From an uncultured Selenomonadales bacterium (GTDB taxonomy: Bacteria > Bacillota > Negativicutes > Selenomonadales > Selenomonadaceae), in contig OMWN01000063.1 of the NCBI GenBank assembly GCA_900314765.1, forward strand, positions 1-64,000: DNA of 64,000 bases. The letters are read 5' to 3'. The stretch's first letter is position 1, and the number at the start of each line of letters is the position of its first letter. The translations under genes were made by a program, and so were the position numbers. Positions 36,185-44,440 of the stretch are shown here, piece by piece. The notes beneath the pieces are model-generated. The model worked only from the letters and a program-made list of their open reading frames with translations. It searched no databases and was not told the DNA's origin.

Positions 36185-36281
36185 AATGAATCAATCTTCC
36201 TTTCGATAGTGGCCGCGGGCGGTGCGTCTGTCGTTCGGCGCCGCAGAGCCCCCGTGTGGTCCGGCTCGTTCCGCTTATTGT

Positions 36282-36356
36282 TTATATTCCCCCGACGATT
36301 CCATGTCCCTTGCCGTTTCCCGCATATCCCTGCGCGGCGTCATCATTCAAAGCCAT
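36282..36356 (-). CDS. Possible 24-residue peptide upstream of flgE
   Basis: AGGGGG 8 nt before an ATG begins MALNDDAAQGYAGNGKGHGI and stops four residues later, about 100 nt upstream of flgE. It could be a leader peptide, the trimmed end of a lost upstream gene, or chance. The remaining stretch 36400-36760 is AT-rich, with a TATAAT at 36656 serving the plus-strand gene. Confidence 0.25.
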   Translation of the reverse strand: MALNDDAAQGYAGNGKGHGIVGGI

Positions 36357-36762
36357 CGGGGTGTCCCCCTTTCTTTTTTGATTTCGTGAAAATGGTGTGA
36401 ACTCACATAATGAGATTATATCACATTTCTCCTATGATTTATATCGTAAAAAATCAAAATTTCTTAAGCACTTTTTTGGAAAATGTGAAAAAATTTTTGC
36501 TAAAGTGGATTCCTGCAAATTGAAAATTTTGTTGAAGTGAAATTTTACACATCGAAAAATTTTCGCCGCAAAATTTTATATGCGCTGAAGAAACTTTCTA
36601 TCATTCTTTACAAAGATTTTACATTGAGAAAATAGTGTAAATCTTCTTTATCTGATATAATTGTTCTCGAAGGGGATTTTCATTCGTGGCTCGCGATTTT
36701 CACGTGCGCGCGCGAATGTAAAGAAAACGTAAAATTGAATGAACTGATTGCGAGATGAAATG

Positions 36763-38529
36763 ATGAACATTTTCAGCGTCTTAAATCTGGTCGGGGGACT
36801 CGCGCTCTTTCTTTTCGGCATGAGCGTGATGGGCAGCGCGCTCGAGCGGCGGGCGGGCAGCGGGCTGAGGAAGACGCTCGCGCGGCTCACGGACAAAAAG
36901 TATGTCGGGCTCCTCACGGGTCTCGGCATCACGGCGGTCATACAGAGCTCGTCCGCGACGACGGTCATGGTCGTGGGCTTCGTGAATTCGGGGCTGATGA
37001 CGCTTCGGCAGGCCATCAATGTCATAATGGGCGCGAACATTGGCACGACGGTGACAGCGTGGATACTGTCGCTGTCGGGCATCAGCAGCGACAATATCTG
37101 GGTAACGCTCCTCAAGCCGTCGTCATTCACGCCGATACTCGCGGCCATCGGCGTCGTGCTGTATCTTTTCGTGAAGGACGACAAGAAGAAGGACATGGGG
37201 CTCATCATGCTCGGATTTGCGACGCTGATGTTCGGCATGGAGGAAATGGCGGGCTCGGTCTCGGGGCTCAAGGACGACGCGGCGTTCGGCGAGCTTTTCC
37301 TGATGTTCTCCAATCCCGTGCTCGGCGTCATCGCGGGCGCGGTGCTCACGGCCATCATCCAGTCAAGCTCGGCGTCTGTCGGCATCCTGCAGGTGCTCGC
37401 GTCGACGGGGCAAATCACGTACGGCTCGGCCATTCCCATCATCATGGGTCAGAACATTGGCACGTGCGTGACGGCCATCATTTCATCGATTGGCACGAAT
37501 AAAAACGCGCGCCGCGCCGCTCTCGTGCATCTCTCGTTCAATGTCATCGGCTCGATTTTCTTCATCATCGTGTTCTGCGTCGCAAAATATGCGTTCGCTC
37601 CCGCAATCCTCGGCGACATGGCGACGATGTTCGGCATCGCCGTCGTGCATTCCGTTTTCAATATTTGCTGCACGGTGCTGCTCTATCCGATGGCGGGGCT
37701 TTTGGAGAAATTCGTCATGCGCCTCATCCCCGACGCGCGGCAGGAGGAGAAGGTCGTCGAGCTCGACCCGCGCCTTTTCTCTGTGCCGCCTGTTGCGCTC
37801 GGGCAGAGCCGCAATGTCATGATAAAGATGGTGGAGTGCACGAAGGCCGCGGTCGAGGAGAGCGTCGGCATGCTGCAGAAATTCGACTACGAGACGTTCA
37901 CGGACGTCTGCGGCAAGGAGCGTGAGACGGACCACTACGAGGACATCATCGGCACGTATCTCGTCAATCTCAGCAAGCAGAAGCTCGCCGAGCGCGAGAG
38001 CGAGGAGGCGGCGGGGTATCTGAAGCTGCTCGCGGACTTCGAGCGAATGGCCGACCACGGCGTCGCCATCGCGAAATGCGCCGACGAGATCGAGGCGAAA
38101 AAGCTCGAGTTTTCGCCCGAGGCGCAAAATGAGATACGCGTGCTGACGGCGGCGCTCGTCGAGGTCGTGTCGCTCTGCGTGAGCTCGTTTGAGGCGCGCG
38201 ACATCGAGGCGGCGCGGCGGATAGAGCCGCTCGACCGCGTCATCGGAAACTTAAGCGACTCCATTCGCCTGCGCCATGTCAAAAGGCTCCAGCGCGGCAC
38301 GTGCTCCATCGATGCGGGATTTGTCCTGTCGGATATACTGACGAACGTGAAGCGCGTCGCTGACCATTGCTCCAATGTCGCGGGCACACTCATGGACATA
38401 TCCGAGCACAACATCAGCATCCACAAATCACTTCGCGAATACAGGCGCGAGAGCGGCACATTCAAAAGGCTTCTCGAGGAATATTCAAGCAAATACAGCC
38501 TCACGAAAAACAAAAGCGAAAACGAATAG
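36763..38529 (+). CDS. Na+/phosphate cotransporter with PhoU-like domain
   Basis: A 588-residue NptA/YjbB-type transporter. The N-terminal half (about residues 1-310) holds the two inverted membrane repeats with the family signatures TAVIQSSSATTV and TAIIQSSSASVG, each followed by a MGxNIGT motif. The C-terminal part (about 350-560) is helical and resembles PhoU, which senses or gates phosphate flux. A role in sodium-coupled phosphate movement fits the family. The upstream TTG is less likely than the tandem ATGs at 36760/36763. It is followed by a dyad repeat and terminator. Confidence 0.9.
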   Translation: MNIFSVLNLVGGLALFLFGMSVMGSALERRAGSGLRKTLARLTDKKYVGLLTGLGITAVIQSSSATTVMVVGFVNSGLMTLRQAINVIMGANIGTTVTAWILSLSGISSDNIWVTLLKPSSFTPILAAIGVVLYLFVKDDKKKDMGLIMLGFATLMFGMEEMAGSVSGLKDDAAFGELFLMFSNPVLGVIAGAVLTAIIQSSSASVGILQVLASTGQITYGSAIPIIMGQNIGTCVTAIISSIGTNKNARRAALVHLSFNVIGSIFFIIVFCVAKYAFAPAILGDMATMFGIAVVHSVFNICCTVLLYPMAGLLEKFVMRLIPDARQEEKVVELDPRLFSVPPVALGQSRNVMIKMVECTKAAVEESVGMLQKFDYETFTDVCGKERETDHYEDIIGTYLVNLSKQKLAERESEEAAGYLKLLADFERMADHGVAIAKCADEIEAKKLEFSPEAQNEIRVLTAALVEVVSLCVSSFEARDIEAARRIEPLDRVIGNLSDSIRLRHVKRLQRGTCSIDAGFVLSDILTNVKRVADHCSNVAGTLMDISEHNISIHKSLREYRRESGTFKRLLEEYSSKYSLTKNKSENE

Positions 38530-38533
38530 AACA

Positions 38534-38558
38534 AATTTGTACCCGTCGGGTACAAATT
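38534..38558. repeat. 25-nt dyad, copy 2
   Basis: Identical to the copy at 25852. It starts 5 nt after the transporter stop codon. Confidence 0.85.
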
Positions 38559-38559
38559 C

Positions 38560-38600
38560 AAAAACGGGCTCAGGAAAAGGACGAGTCCGTTTTTTTGTGG
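38560..38600 (+). terminator. Terminator after the phosphate cotransporter
   Basis: AAACGGGCTC / GAGTCCGTTTTTTT stem-loop with seven T directly after the dyad. Confidence 0.65.
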
Positions 38601-38688
38601 GGGTAAGGGGGTTTGCTGTGATTTTTCATAATAGAGATTATAATGGTAGCAAATGGGGAAGAGAGACGATAAAAAGGAGCGTGAAAAT

Positions 38689-39624
38689 ATGGCGAAGGAA
38701 CGCATGAAAAAGGACATCATCATCATCGGCGCGGGGATGGCGGGTCTCACGGCCGCGCTTTATGCGGGGCGCATGAATCTTTCTGTGCTCGTGCTGGAGA
38801 ATGGTCTCGTCGGCGGGCAGATTGCGAACGCCACGGGCATTGAGAATTACCCGGGGCTAGCGCGTGTCGCGGGCGGCGACCTTATCGCGACGGTGCAGCA
38901 GCAGGCGGAGAGCTTCGGCGCGGTTGTTGACGAATTCGACGAAATTGAGCGCGTTGATTTGACGCAGTCGCCGAAGATTGTCGAGACGGGCGAGCACATC
39001 TACGAGACGGATGTCGTCATCATCGCCACGGGCATGCAGCGGCGCAAGCTCCCGCTCCCCGAGGCCGCGAAGTACGAGAACAGGGGCGTCCACTACTGCG
39101 AGCTCTGCGACGGCCACAGCTATGATGGCAAAATCATCGCGGTCATGGGCGGCGGCAATGCGGCTGTCGATGCGGCGAATTTCCTCACGAAGTACGCGAA
39201 AAAGCTCTATCTCATCCATCGCTCGGAGCTCCGCGCCGACGTCGTGTCGCAGAAAAAGCTCTACGCCAATCCGAAGGTCAAGGTGCTGCTCGAGACCGAG
39301 GTGAAGGCGCTCGCGGGCGATGGCCGCATCGAGAGCGTGCATCTCCTCGACAAATCGAGCGGCAAGGAGTACGACCTCGCCGTCGACGGCATATTCGTCA
39401 ATATCGGCGTCGTGCCGAACACAAAGCTCTTCGCGGGGCAAGTGAATATGAACGAGGCGGGGCGCATCATCGCGGGTGAAGACTGCCGCACGAACGTACC
39501 AGGCGTATTCGCGGCGGGCGACGTGCGCACGAAGGAAATACGCCAGCTCACGACGGCGGCGGCAGACGGCACGACAGCAGCGCTCTTGGCAGAGAAGTAT
39601 ATTAATTTGCTGAGGGAACAATAA
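38689..39624 (+). CDS. Thioredoxin reductase-like flavoprotein
   Basis: A 311-residue pyridine nucleotide-disulfide oxidoreductase. The FAD motif is GAGMAGLTAA (residues 14-23), the NAD(P) motif GGGNAAVDAA, and the C-terminal FAD motif GVFAAGDVR. The redox pair is C137-x-x-C140 in HYCELCDGH; most TrxB have CATCDG, so the dipeptide between the cysteines is unusual. AAGGAG 9 nt upstream fixes the ATG at 38689. A glutaredoxin-like gene follows about 215 nt later, separated by an inverted repeat half, so the pair may form a thiol-reducing chain. Confidence 0.88.
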   Translation: MAKERMKKDIIIIGAGMAGLTAALYAGRMNLSVLVLENGLVGGQIANATGIENYPGLARVAGGDLIATVQQQAESFGAVVDEFDEIERVDLTQSPKIVETGEHIYETDVVIIATGMQRRKLPLPEAAKYENRGVHYCELCDGHSYDGKIIAVMGGGNAAVDAANFLTKYAKKLYLIHRSELRADVVSQKKLYANPKVKVLLETEVKALAGDGRIESVHLLDKSSGKEYDLAVDGIFVNIGVVPNTKLFAGQVNMNEAGRIIAGEDCRTNVPGVFAAGDVRTKEIRQLTTAAADGTTAALLAEKYINLLREQ

Positions 39625-39675
39625 GAAACAGTGTTATTTTATAAATTTTATGGTATTTTTCTAATGCATCGCTTT

Positions 39676-39757
39676 GGCTAGTGTGAATAATCACAGAATC
39701 TTTGACGCTAGCCTCCCCAATGGGGGAGGTGCCGAGCGAATGCGAGGCGGAGAGGGT
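39676..39757 (-). repeat. Solitary left half of the CCCTCTCCG element, inverted
   Basis: Reads in reverse as CCCTCTCCGCCTCGCATTCG, GGCACC, CCCCCATTGGGG stem, then the conserved internal segment. It lies between the reductase and glutaredoxin genes. Confidence 0.75.
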
Positions 39758-39838
39758 TATCCGATATATGCAATAGTCAACAAAAGTCAAATACGAATTT
39801 TACAAACTTATAATTGATTAAAAACGGAGGAAAAGAAA

Positions 39839-40066
39839 ATGGTAAAAGTTTATTCAATTCATCAGTGCCCGTGGTGCACGAAAGCGAAGAAATATCTCGA
39901 GTCGAAGGGCGTCGCCTACGAAGAGCACAACATCGAGGAGAACGAGGCTGACCGCATTGCCTGCGAAAAGCTCTCAGGCGACACGATGGTCCCCGTCATC
40001 ACCGTGAACGACAAAGATTTCGTCCTCGGATTTGACAAAGAAAAAATCGATGCGCTGATTGCATAA
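39839..40066 (+). CDS. Glutaredoxin/NrdH-like redoxin
   Basis: A 75-residue thioredoxin-fold protein with redox motif CPWC at residues 10-13 and the cis-Pro region TMVPVITVND. It is short like NrdH and other single-domain glutaredoxins. It is likely reduced by the neighbouring reductase; the substrate is unknown. CGGAGG precedes the start. A terminator hairpin lies just downstream. Confidence 0.88.
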   Translation: MVKVYSIHQCPWCTKAKKYLESKGVAYEEHNIEENEADRIACEKLSGDTMVPVITVNDKDFVLGFDKEKIDALIA

Positions 40067-40085
40067 AGCGTCGAAATGAGCGAAA

Positions 40086-40126
40086 TGAAAACGACCCAAG
40101 CGGCAAAACCGTGAGGGTCTTTTTTT
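40086..40126 (+). terminator. Terminator after the glutaredoxin gene
   Basis: GACCC...GCGG / CCGT...GGGTC imperfect stem followed by seven T. Confidence 0.6.
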
Positions 40127-40227
40127 ATGTGCGGTGTGATGTTAAGGAAACGAAAAATATATTGTCAGTTTTCAAAAATCATCGTAAAATATAGGGAGAA
40201 ACGTACAATATAAGGGAGGTGAGGCCG

Positions 40228-41097
40228 ATGGATATGGCAGAGCGTCAGAAGATGATTGAAGCAATTCAGCAGTTCAGGCTCATTGATGATGTGTATTTCA
40301 GCGCTTTTTTCGATGGCGACAAGGCTAGCATGGAGCTCGTTCTCCGCATTATCCTAGGCAAGCCAAGCCTGCACGTCGTGGAGATGCGCGCGCAAAACGA
40401 AGTGCCGAACATGTACGGCAGGGCAGTGCGGTTCGACGTGTTTGCGACGGATGACAAAAATAACGAATACAACATCGAGGTGCAGAGGAGCGACGAGGGT
40501 GCAAATCCACGCCGCGCGCGGTACAACTCCTCAATGATGGATACGATGAATGTCAGCAAGGGGACGGAGTGGAAGGATATTCCGCCCGTGATAGTGATAT
40601 TCATCACGGAGCACGATGTCCTCGGCGGCGGGCTCCCGCTATACCATGTGGAGCGCGTGATTCGCGAAATGGGCGACAAAAGTTTCGGCGATGCGTCGGA
40701 GATCGTATACGTCAACGCTGAAATACAAGATGATACGCCGCTCGGGAAGCTGATGCATGACTTCTTTTGCAAAGATGCAAATGATATGAACTACAGGATT
40801 TTGGCAGACAGGACGAAATTTTTCAAAACGGATGAACATGGGGTGAGCAGAATGTGCAAAATAATGGAAGACATAAAAAATGAAGGCGTCGCAGAAGGCA
40901 TGGAAAAGGGCATGAAAGCAGGCAGAAAAGAAGGAAGAAAAGAAGGAGTGGTAGTTGGCAGAGAAGAAGCCCGAGGAGACATGGTTACAGTTATGCTGAA
41001 GGACTGCGCGCCTATCGGCAAGATAGAGCAGTATACGGGCTGGACGAATGAGAAGATACGCGATTTTGCAAGTCGCAATAATCTCACCGTGTATTGA
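40228..41097 (+). CDS. Rpn-type PD-(D/E)XK nuclease
   Basis: A 289-residue protein of the Rpn/PDDEXK_2 family (often annotated as transposase-related), whose members promote RecA-independent recombination. The nuclease signature is visible: D70 in VRFDVFA and E84-V-Q86 in NIEVQR. A helical linker of repeated Lys/Gly/Glu segments (GMEKGMKAGRKEGRKEG) joins it to a C-terminal domain with MLKDCAPIGKIEQYTGW. GGGAGG 8 nt before the ATG at 40228 decides the start. Its C-terminus is duplicated immediately downstream. Confidence 0.85.
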   Translation: MDMAERQKMIEAIQQFRLIDDVYFSAFFDGDKASMELVLRIILGKPSLHVVEMRAQNEVPNMYGRAVRFDVFATDDKNNEYNIEVQRSDEGANPRRARYNSSMMDTMNVSKGTEWKDIPPVIVIFITEHDVLGGGLPLYHVERVIREMGDKSFGDASEIVYVNAEIQDDTPLGKLMHDFFCKDANDMNYRILADRTKFFKTDEHGVSRMCKIMEDIKNEGVAEGMEKGMKAGRKEGRKEGVVVGREEARGDMVTVMLKDCAPIGKIEQYTGWTNEKIRDFASRNNLTVY

Positions 41098-41123
41098 CGA
41101 GATTTTTACACGAGGTGAGCGGG

Positions 41124-41333
41124 ATGTGCGACATAATGGAAAAAATAAAGAATGAGTACAGAGAAGCGGGCATAGCATTGGGCATAAAAGCGGGCATGGA
41201 GGAAGCAAGAGGCAATGTTGCTATGGCCATGCTGAAGGACTGCGCGCCCATCGGCAAGATAGAGCAGTATACGGGCTGGACGAACGAGAAAATACGCGAT
41301 TTCGCTATTCGCAATAATCTCACTGTGCATTGA
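41124..41333 (+). pseudogene. Duplicated C-terminal fragment of the Rpn gene
   Basis: 69 codons starting at an ATG with a GAGGTGAG ribosome site. They encode the linker and tail of the preceding gene (MLKDCAPIGKIEQYTGWTNE, nearly identical) without the nuclease core. The DNA match over the last 105 bases is close to complete. It could still be translated as a stand-alone tail protein. Confidence 0.7.
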
Positions 41334-41470
41334 AAAATATCCCGAGAGGACGAAAGAGCCTTTCGGGGTATTTTTATGCGAATTTGGTGCAAAATCTTGC
41401 AGGATATTTTTGCGCGACGGCGAATTATATTTGTGAGTTCATGTTGTTATTCTTGTTGGTGGTGGTGTGT

Positions 41471-41992
41471 ATGAGGCGAAAGGACCGCGAGGTGAAGGAT
41501 TTCGTTGAAATCGTGGGGATACTCGCGCGGTGCGAGATGGTGACGGTGTCGATGGTCGACGATGGCGTGCCGTACGCTGTGCCGGTGTCGTTCGGCTACC
41601 GTGTGGAAGCGGGGCGCGTCTATATTTATTTTCACGCGGCGCGCGCGGGACGCATGATGGCGTGCCTGAAAAAGGACGCGCGTGTATTTGTCGAGGCGCA
41701 TGTGTTCAAAAAGGTGGAGCCGACGGCGTACGGCATCACGGCGCGGTATGAGTCGGTGATGGGCGCGGGTGTCGTGCGTTCGCTCGAGGGCGACGAGAAA
41801 GTCGCGGGGCTACGGCGGCTGTGCGTGAAGTACGGCTATCCAAATTACCCGATTGGGCGGTGCAAGGGGCTCGAGAATGCTTATGTGTATGAGATTGCGA
41901 TTGATGAAATGACGGGGAAGTCGAGTTTAAATGAAGAAAATGCTATGGATTGCGACGATGACGCTCATCGCGCTTGGCGCGGCGAAGGGTGA
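41471..41992 (+). CDS. Pyridoxamine 5'-phosphate oxidase-like FMN protein (NimA type)
   Basis: A 173-residue split-barrel flavin-binding protein. MRRKDREV and FVEIVGILARCEMVTVSMVD at the start, VPVSFGYR, VYIYFHAARAGRMMACLKKD and the later ESVMGAGV match the Pyridox_ox_2/nitroreductase-resistance group. Such proteins use FMN, and some reduce nitro-compounds; the native substrate is usually unknown. The ribosome site is poor. Its 3' end overlaps the next, much smaller gene in another frame by 62 nt. Confidence 0.82.
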   Translation: MRRKDREVKDFVEIVGILARCEMVTVSMVDDGVPYAVPVSFGYRVEAGRVYIYFHAARAGRMMACLKKDARVFVEAHVFKKVEPTAYGITARYESVMGAGVVRSLEGDEKVAGLRRLCVKYGYPNYPIGRCKGLENAYVYEIAIDEMTGKSSLNEENAMDCDDDAHRAWRGEG

Positions 41993-42053
41993 CATGGTGC
42001 GTGTGATGGGCAAGGCGTCGCGCATCTGCCTCGAGTGCATAGGGATAGGCTGA
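41931..42053 (+). CDS. CD1871A-type CXXC mini-protein
   Basis: A 40-residue protein with an N-terminal hydrophobic segment (MLWIATMTLIALGAA) and the closing motif ICLECIGIG. That C-terminus is characteristic of the small CD1871A-type CXXC family found beside 4Fe-4S and TlpA proteins. The stop overlaps the next start (TGATG), so translation is coupled. It overlaps the end of the flavoprotein gene. The function is unknown; the CXXC suggests thiol redox or metal handling at the membrane. Confidence 0.75.
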   Translation: MKKMLWIATMTLIALGAAKGDMVRVMGKASRICLECIGIG

Positions 42054-42922
42054 TGGGCGCGCATATAAGCACGCGCATGCGCCACGTCGTGCAGGCGCTC
42101 GTGACAATCGCATATAATCCGCACGTGGCGAATTTCGTGACGGGGCACATCTATCGCGGTCAGACGAAGTCGCTGTGCGTGCCGGGGCTGAACTGCTACT
42201 CGTGCCCCGCGGCGATGGGTGCGTGTCCAGTCGGCTCGCTTCAGAGTTTCCTCGCGGGCGCGGTGCCGCGCTTTCCCGCATACGTCGTCGGGCTCATCGC
42301 GCTTTTTGGGTTCGTGCTCGGGCGCGTGGTCTGCGGGTGGGGCTGCCCGTTTGGTCTCTTGCAGGAAATTTTATATAAGCTCCCGACGCCGAAGGTGAGA
42401 AAATCACGCGTGACTTTTTTCTTAAGCCGCATGAAGTACGTGTGGGCGGCGCTGTTCGTTGTGGTGTTACCGCTCGTGTTTTGGGCAATGTTCGGTGCGG
42501 GCGAGCCGACGTTTTGCAAATATATTTGTCCCGCGGGCACGCTCGAGGGCGCTGTGCCGATTTTCCTCGCAAATGAGAAAATGCGCTCGGCGGCGGGGCT
42601 CATCACGGCGTGGAAATTCGCGGTGATGCTTGCGTTCCTCGCGCTGATGGTGTTCTTGTTCAGGCCGTTTTGCCGCTTCGTCTGTCCGCTCGGCGCGGCG
42701 TATGGGATGTTCAATCGTCATGCAATTTTCGGAATCAAGGTGGATAATACGAAGTGCATCAGCTGCGGCGAATGCGCGCGGCTCTGCAAGATGGACACGC
42801 GCGTGGCGGGCGACGCCGAGTGCGTGTCGTGCGGCGATTGCGTTGGGGCGTGCCCCACGGGTGCGATATATTTTGGCGGCGTGAGGAAGCGCGGTGAGGC
42901 GGCGGCTATGTCTAATCGATAA
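42053..42922 (+). CDS. Polytopic 4Fe-4S membrane protein (NapH/CcoG-like)
   Basis: A 289-residue membrane ferredoxin. Five or so membrane helices carry Cys motifs GWGCPFGLLQE and FVCPLGAAYG; earlier cysteines are in LNCYSCPAAMGACP. The C-terminal cytosolic part has two cluster motifs, CISCGECARLC and CVSCGDCVGACP. The family passes electrons between quinol or ferredoxin and periplasmic partners. Coupling to the preceding CXXC mini-protein (TGATG) and the following exported TlpA suggests an electron route across the membrane to a secreted disulfide reductase. Confidence 0.9.
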   Translation: MGAHISTRMRHVVQALVTIAYNPHVANFVTGHIYRGQTKSLCVPGLNCYSCPAAMGACPVGSLQSFLAGAVPRFPAYVVGLIALFGFVLGRVVCGWGCPFGLLQEILYKLPTPKVRKSRVTFFLSRMKYVWAALFVVVLPLVFWAMFGAGEPTFCKYICPAGTLEGAVPIFLANEKMRSAAGLITAWKFAVMLAFLALMVFLFRPFCRFVCPLGAAYGMFNRHAIFGIKVDNTKCISCGECARLCKMDTRVAGDAECVSCGDCVGACPTGAIYFGGVRKRGEAAAMSNR

Positions 42923-42986
42923 TGGTGAGAATCATAGTTTTATGTACGGGAATTATTTTCAATATTTTATCAAGGAGGCATGTAAA

Positions 42987-43514
42987 ATGAAAAGGTTGAT
43001 TGCTTCGATGATGGTGGCGGGCGCGGTTTTCATAGCGCCGATGGCGGCAGATGTTGCGCTGCCAGCGCTGGGCGTGTCGATGCCGATGGCGACGGTGGCG
43101 GAGGCGAAGAGTGCACCGGATGTGGCGGTGCACAGTCTCACGACGGGCGAGGAGACGTCGATTGCGGCGCTCCACGACGGGCGGCCGCTGTTCCTCAATT
43201 TCTGGGCGTCGTGGTGCCCGCCGTGCGTCGGCGAGATGCCGCACATTCAGTCGATGTATGAGCGCTACGGCGGCCAGATGAATTTCGCGGCGGTGACGAT
43301 CGACGATGTGGAGTCGGACGCGACGGACTACCTCTCGAGCGCGGGGCTGACTCTACCGACGTACGCGGGCGATGTGAATGACATCGCGATGGCGTATGGC
43401 ATAGAGGCGATACCGCTGTCGCTCATTGTCTCGCCTGACGGCGAAATCATCGCGGAGCACCTCGGCGGCATGAGCGCGGGCGAGATGGAGCGCTTCATCA
43501 AAAGCGCGCTTTAA
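42987..43514 (+). CDS. Exported TlpA-family thiol-disulfide oxidoreductase
   Basis: A 175-residue thioredoxin-fold protein with a signal peptide (about 1-40, ending AEA) and the active site WCPPC (C77, C80). The TlpA-like features FLNFWASWC and the cis-Pro in AIPLSLIV are present. It would act in the periplasm, reducing disulfides or sulfoxide-repair enzymes. AAGGAGG 7 nt upstream sets the start inside a longer frame. It lies 64 nt after the 4Fe-4S gene, probably in one operon. Confidence 0.9.
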   Translation: MKRLIASMMVAGAVFIAPMAADVALPALGVSMPMATVAEAKSAPDVAVHSLTTGEETSIAALHDGRPLFLNFWASWCPPCVGEMPHIQSMYERYGGQMNFAAVTIDDVESDATDYLSSAGLTLPTYAGDVNDIAMAYGIEAIPLSLIVSPDGEIIAEHLGGMSAGEMERFIKSAL

Positions 43515-43556
43515 CGTTGGCAATGTACCCGCAAATATTGAAAGGAAGCGTTTATC

Positions 43557-43886
43557 ATGGTAATAGATTTTCCAAATATGGAAGAGGCGGCGATGCCGCA
43601 TTTCAAGGGCGGCGAGGGCACGATGCACGCGAAGGCGCACGCCGATGAGATAAACCGCATCATGCGCATCAGAATGGTGCCGGGCTCGTCGGTCGGCGAG
43701 CACACGCACGACACGAGCAGCGAAATCATTTTCGCGCTGTCGGGCGAGGCGGTCGCAATCTGCGACGGCAAAGAGGAAGTCGTGAAGGCGGGCATGTGCC
43801 ACTATTGCCCGAAGGGGCACACGCACTCGATGAAAAATATCGGGACGGAAGATTTCATCGGCTACGCGGTCGTGCCGCAACAGTAA
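43557..43886 (+). CDS. Small cupin-domain protein
   Basis: A 109-residue single-domain cupin: GSSVGEHTHDTSSEIIFALS supplies the first metal-binding motif (two His and a Glu) and CHYCPKGHTHSMKNIG the second. A mononuclear metal site is likely. Members range from sugar isomerases to regulators, and no specific role can be named. AAAGGAAG precedes the start; it lies 42 nt after tlpA. Confidence 0.85.
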   Translation: MVIDFPNMEEAAMPHFKGGEGTMHAKAHADEINRIMRIRMVPGSSVGEHTHDTSSEIIFALSGEAVAICDGKEEVVKAGMCHYCPKGHTHSMKNIGTEDFIGYAVVPQQ

Positions 43887-43920
43887 AATATGAGTCGCAC
43901 AATGCAAGGACATAAGCAAA

Positions 43921-44182
43921 ACCCTCTCCGCCTCGCATTCGCTCGGCACCTCCCCCATTGGGGAGGCTGGCGTTACAGAGTCTGTGATTATTCACATTAG
44001 CTGAATCGATTTATACTGATAAAAACATGAATCTTTTCCTCTAGCTGATTAATTAACCTAGCTAAATAATCGACATGCGAAAGTGTAAAATATTTCAATC
44101 AATCGCTAAATTCTAGCATGCAAAGACTCTCATCCTATGCCTCCCACTCTGGGGGAGGTGCCCCGCAGGGGCGGAGAGGGTC
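43921..44182 (+). repeat. Full MITE-like CCCTCTCCG element
   Basis: Left CCCTCTCCGCC and right GGCGGAGAGGGTC termini about 260 bp apart, with the conserved GTTACAGAGTCTGTGATTATT and CCTCCCACTCTGGGGGAGG internal parts. Confidence 0.85.
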
Positions 44183-44249
44183 TATCTGTTTAAACGTTAA
44201 ATGGCAACACTCCAATCTTTCATTCATTTGCCAAATCTCATATGGAATC

Positions 44250-44292
44250 AAAAAGGCGTCATTCACGTTTTGCGCGTGGGTGACGCCTTTTT
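44250..44292. terminator. Bidirectional terminator
   Basis: AAAAAGGCGTCA / TGACGCCTTTTT perfect 12-bp arms around a short loop. The sequence from here to 44440 is AT-rich with repeats of GATGAAATTT and holds no gene. Confidence 0.8.
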
Positions 44293-44440
44293 GGTATAGG
44301 TATTTTTCGGCAATGGTGATGTGGAAATTGCCGTGGAAAGCGATGAATTGTTATTTGATGAAATTTGATGAGATTTGGTGCAATTTAATGAAATTTGTTG
44401 AATTGAAATAAAAACGCATCAGCGAATGAACTGAGGAAAA

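Noticed and set aside
40228-41097. Active insertion sequence
   Set aside because: Although Rpn proteins are sometimes annotated as transposases, no inverted repeats or target duplications flank the gene.
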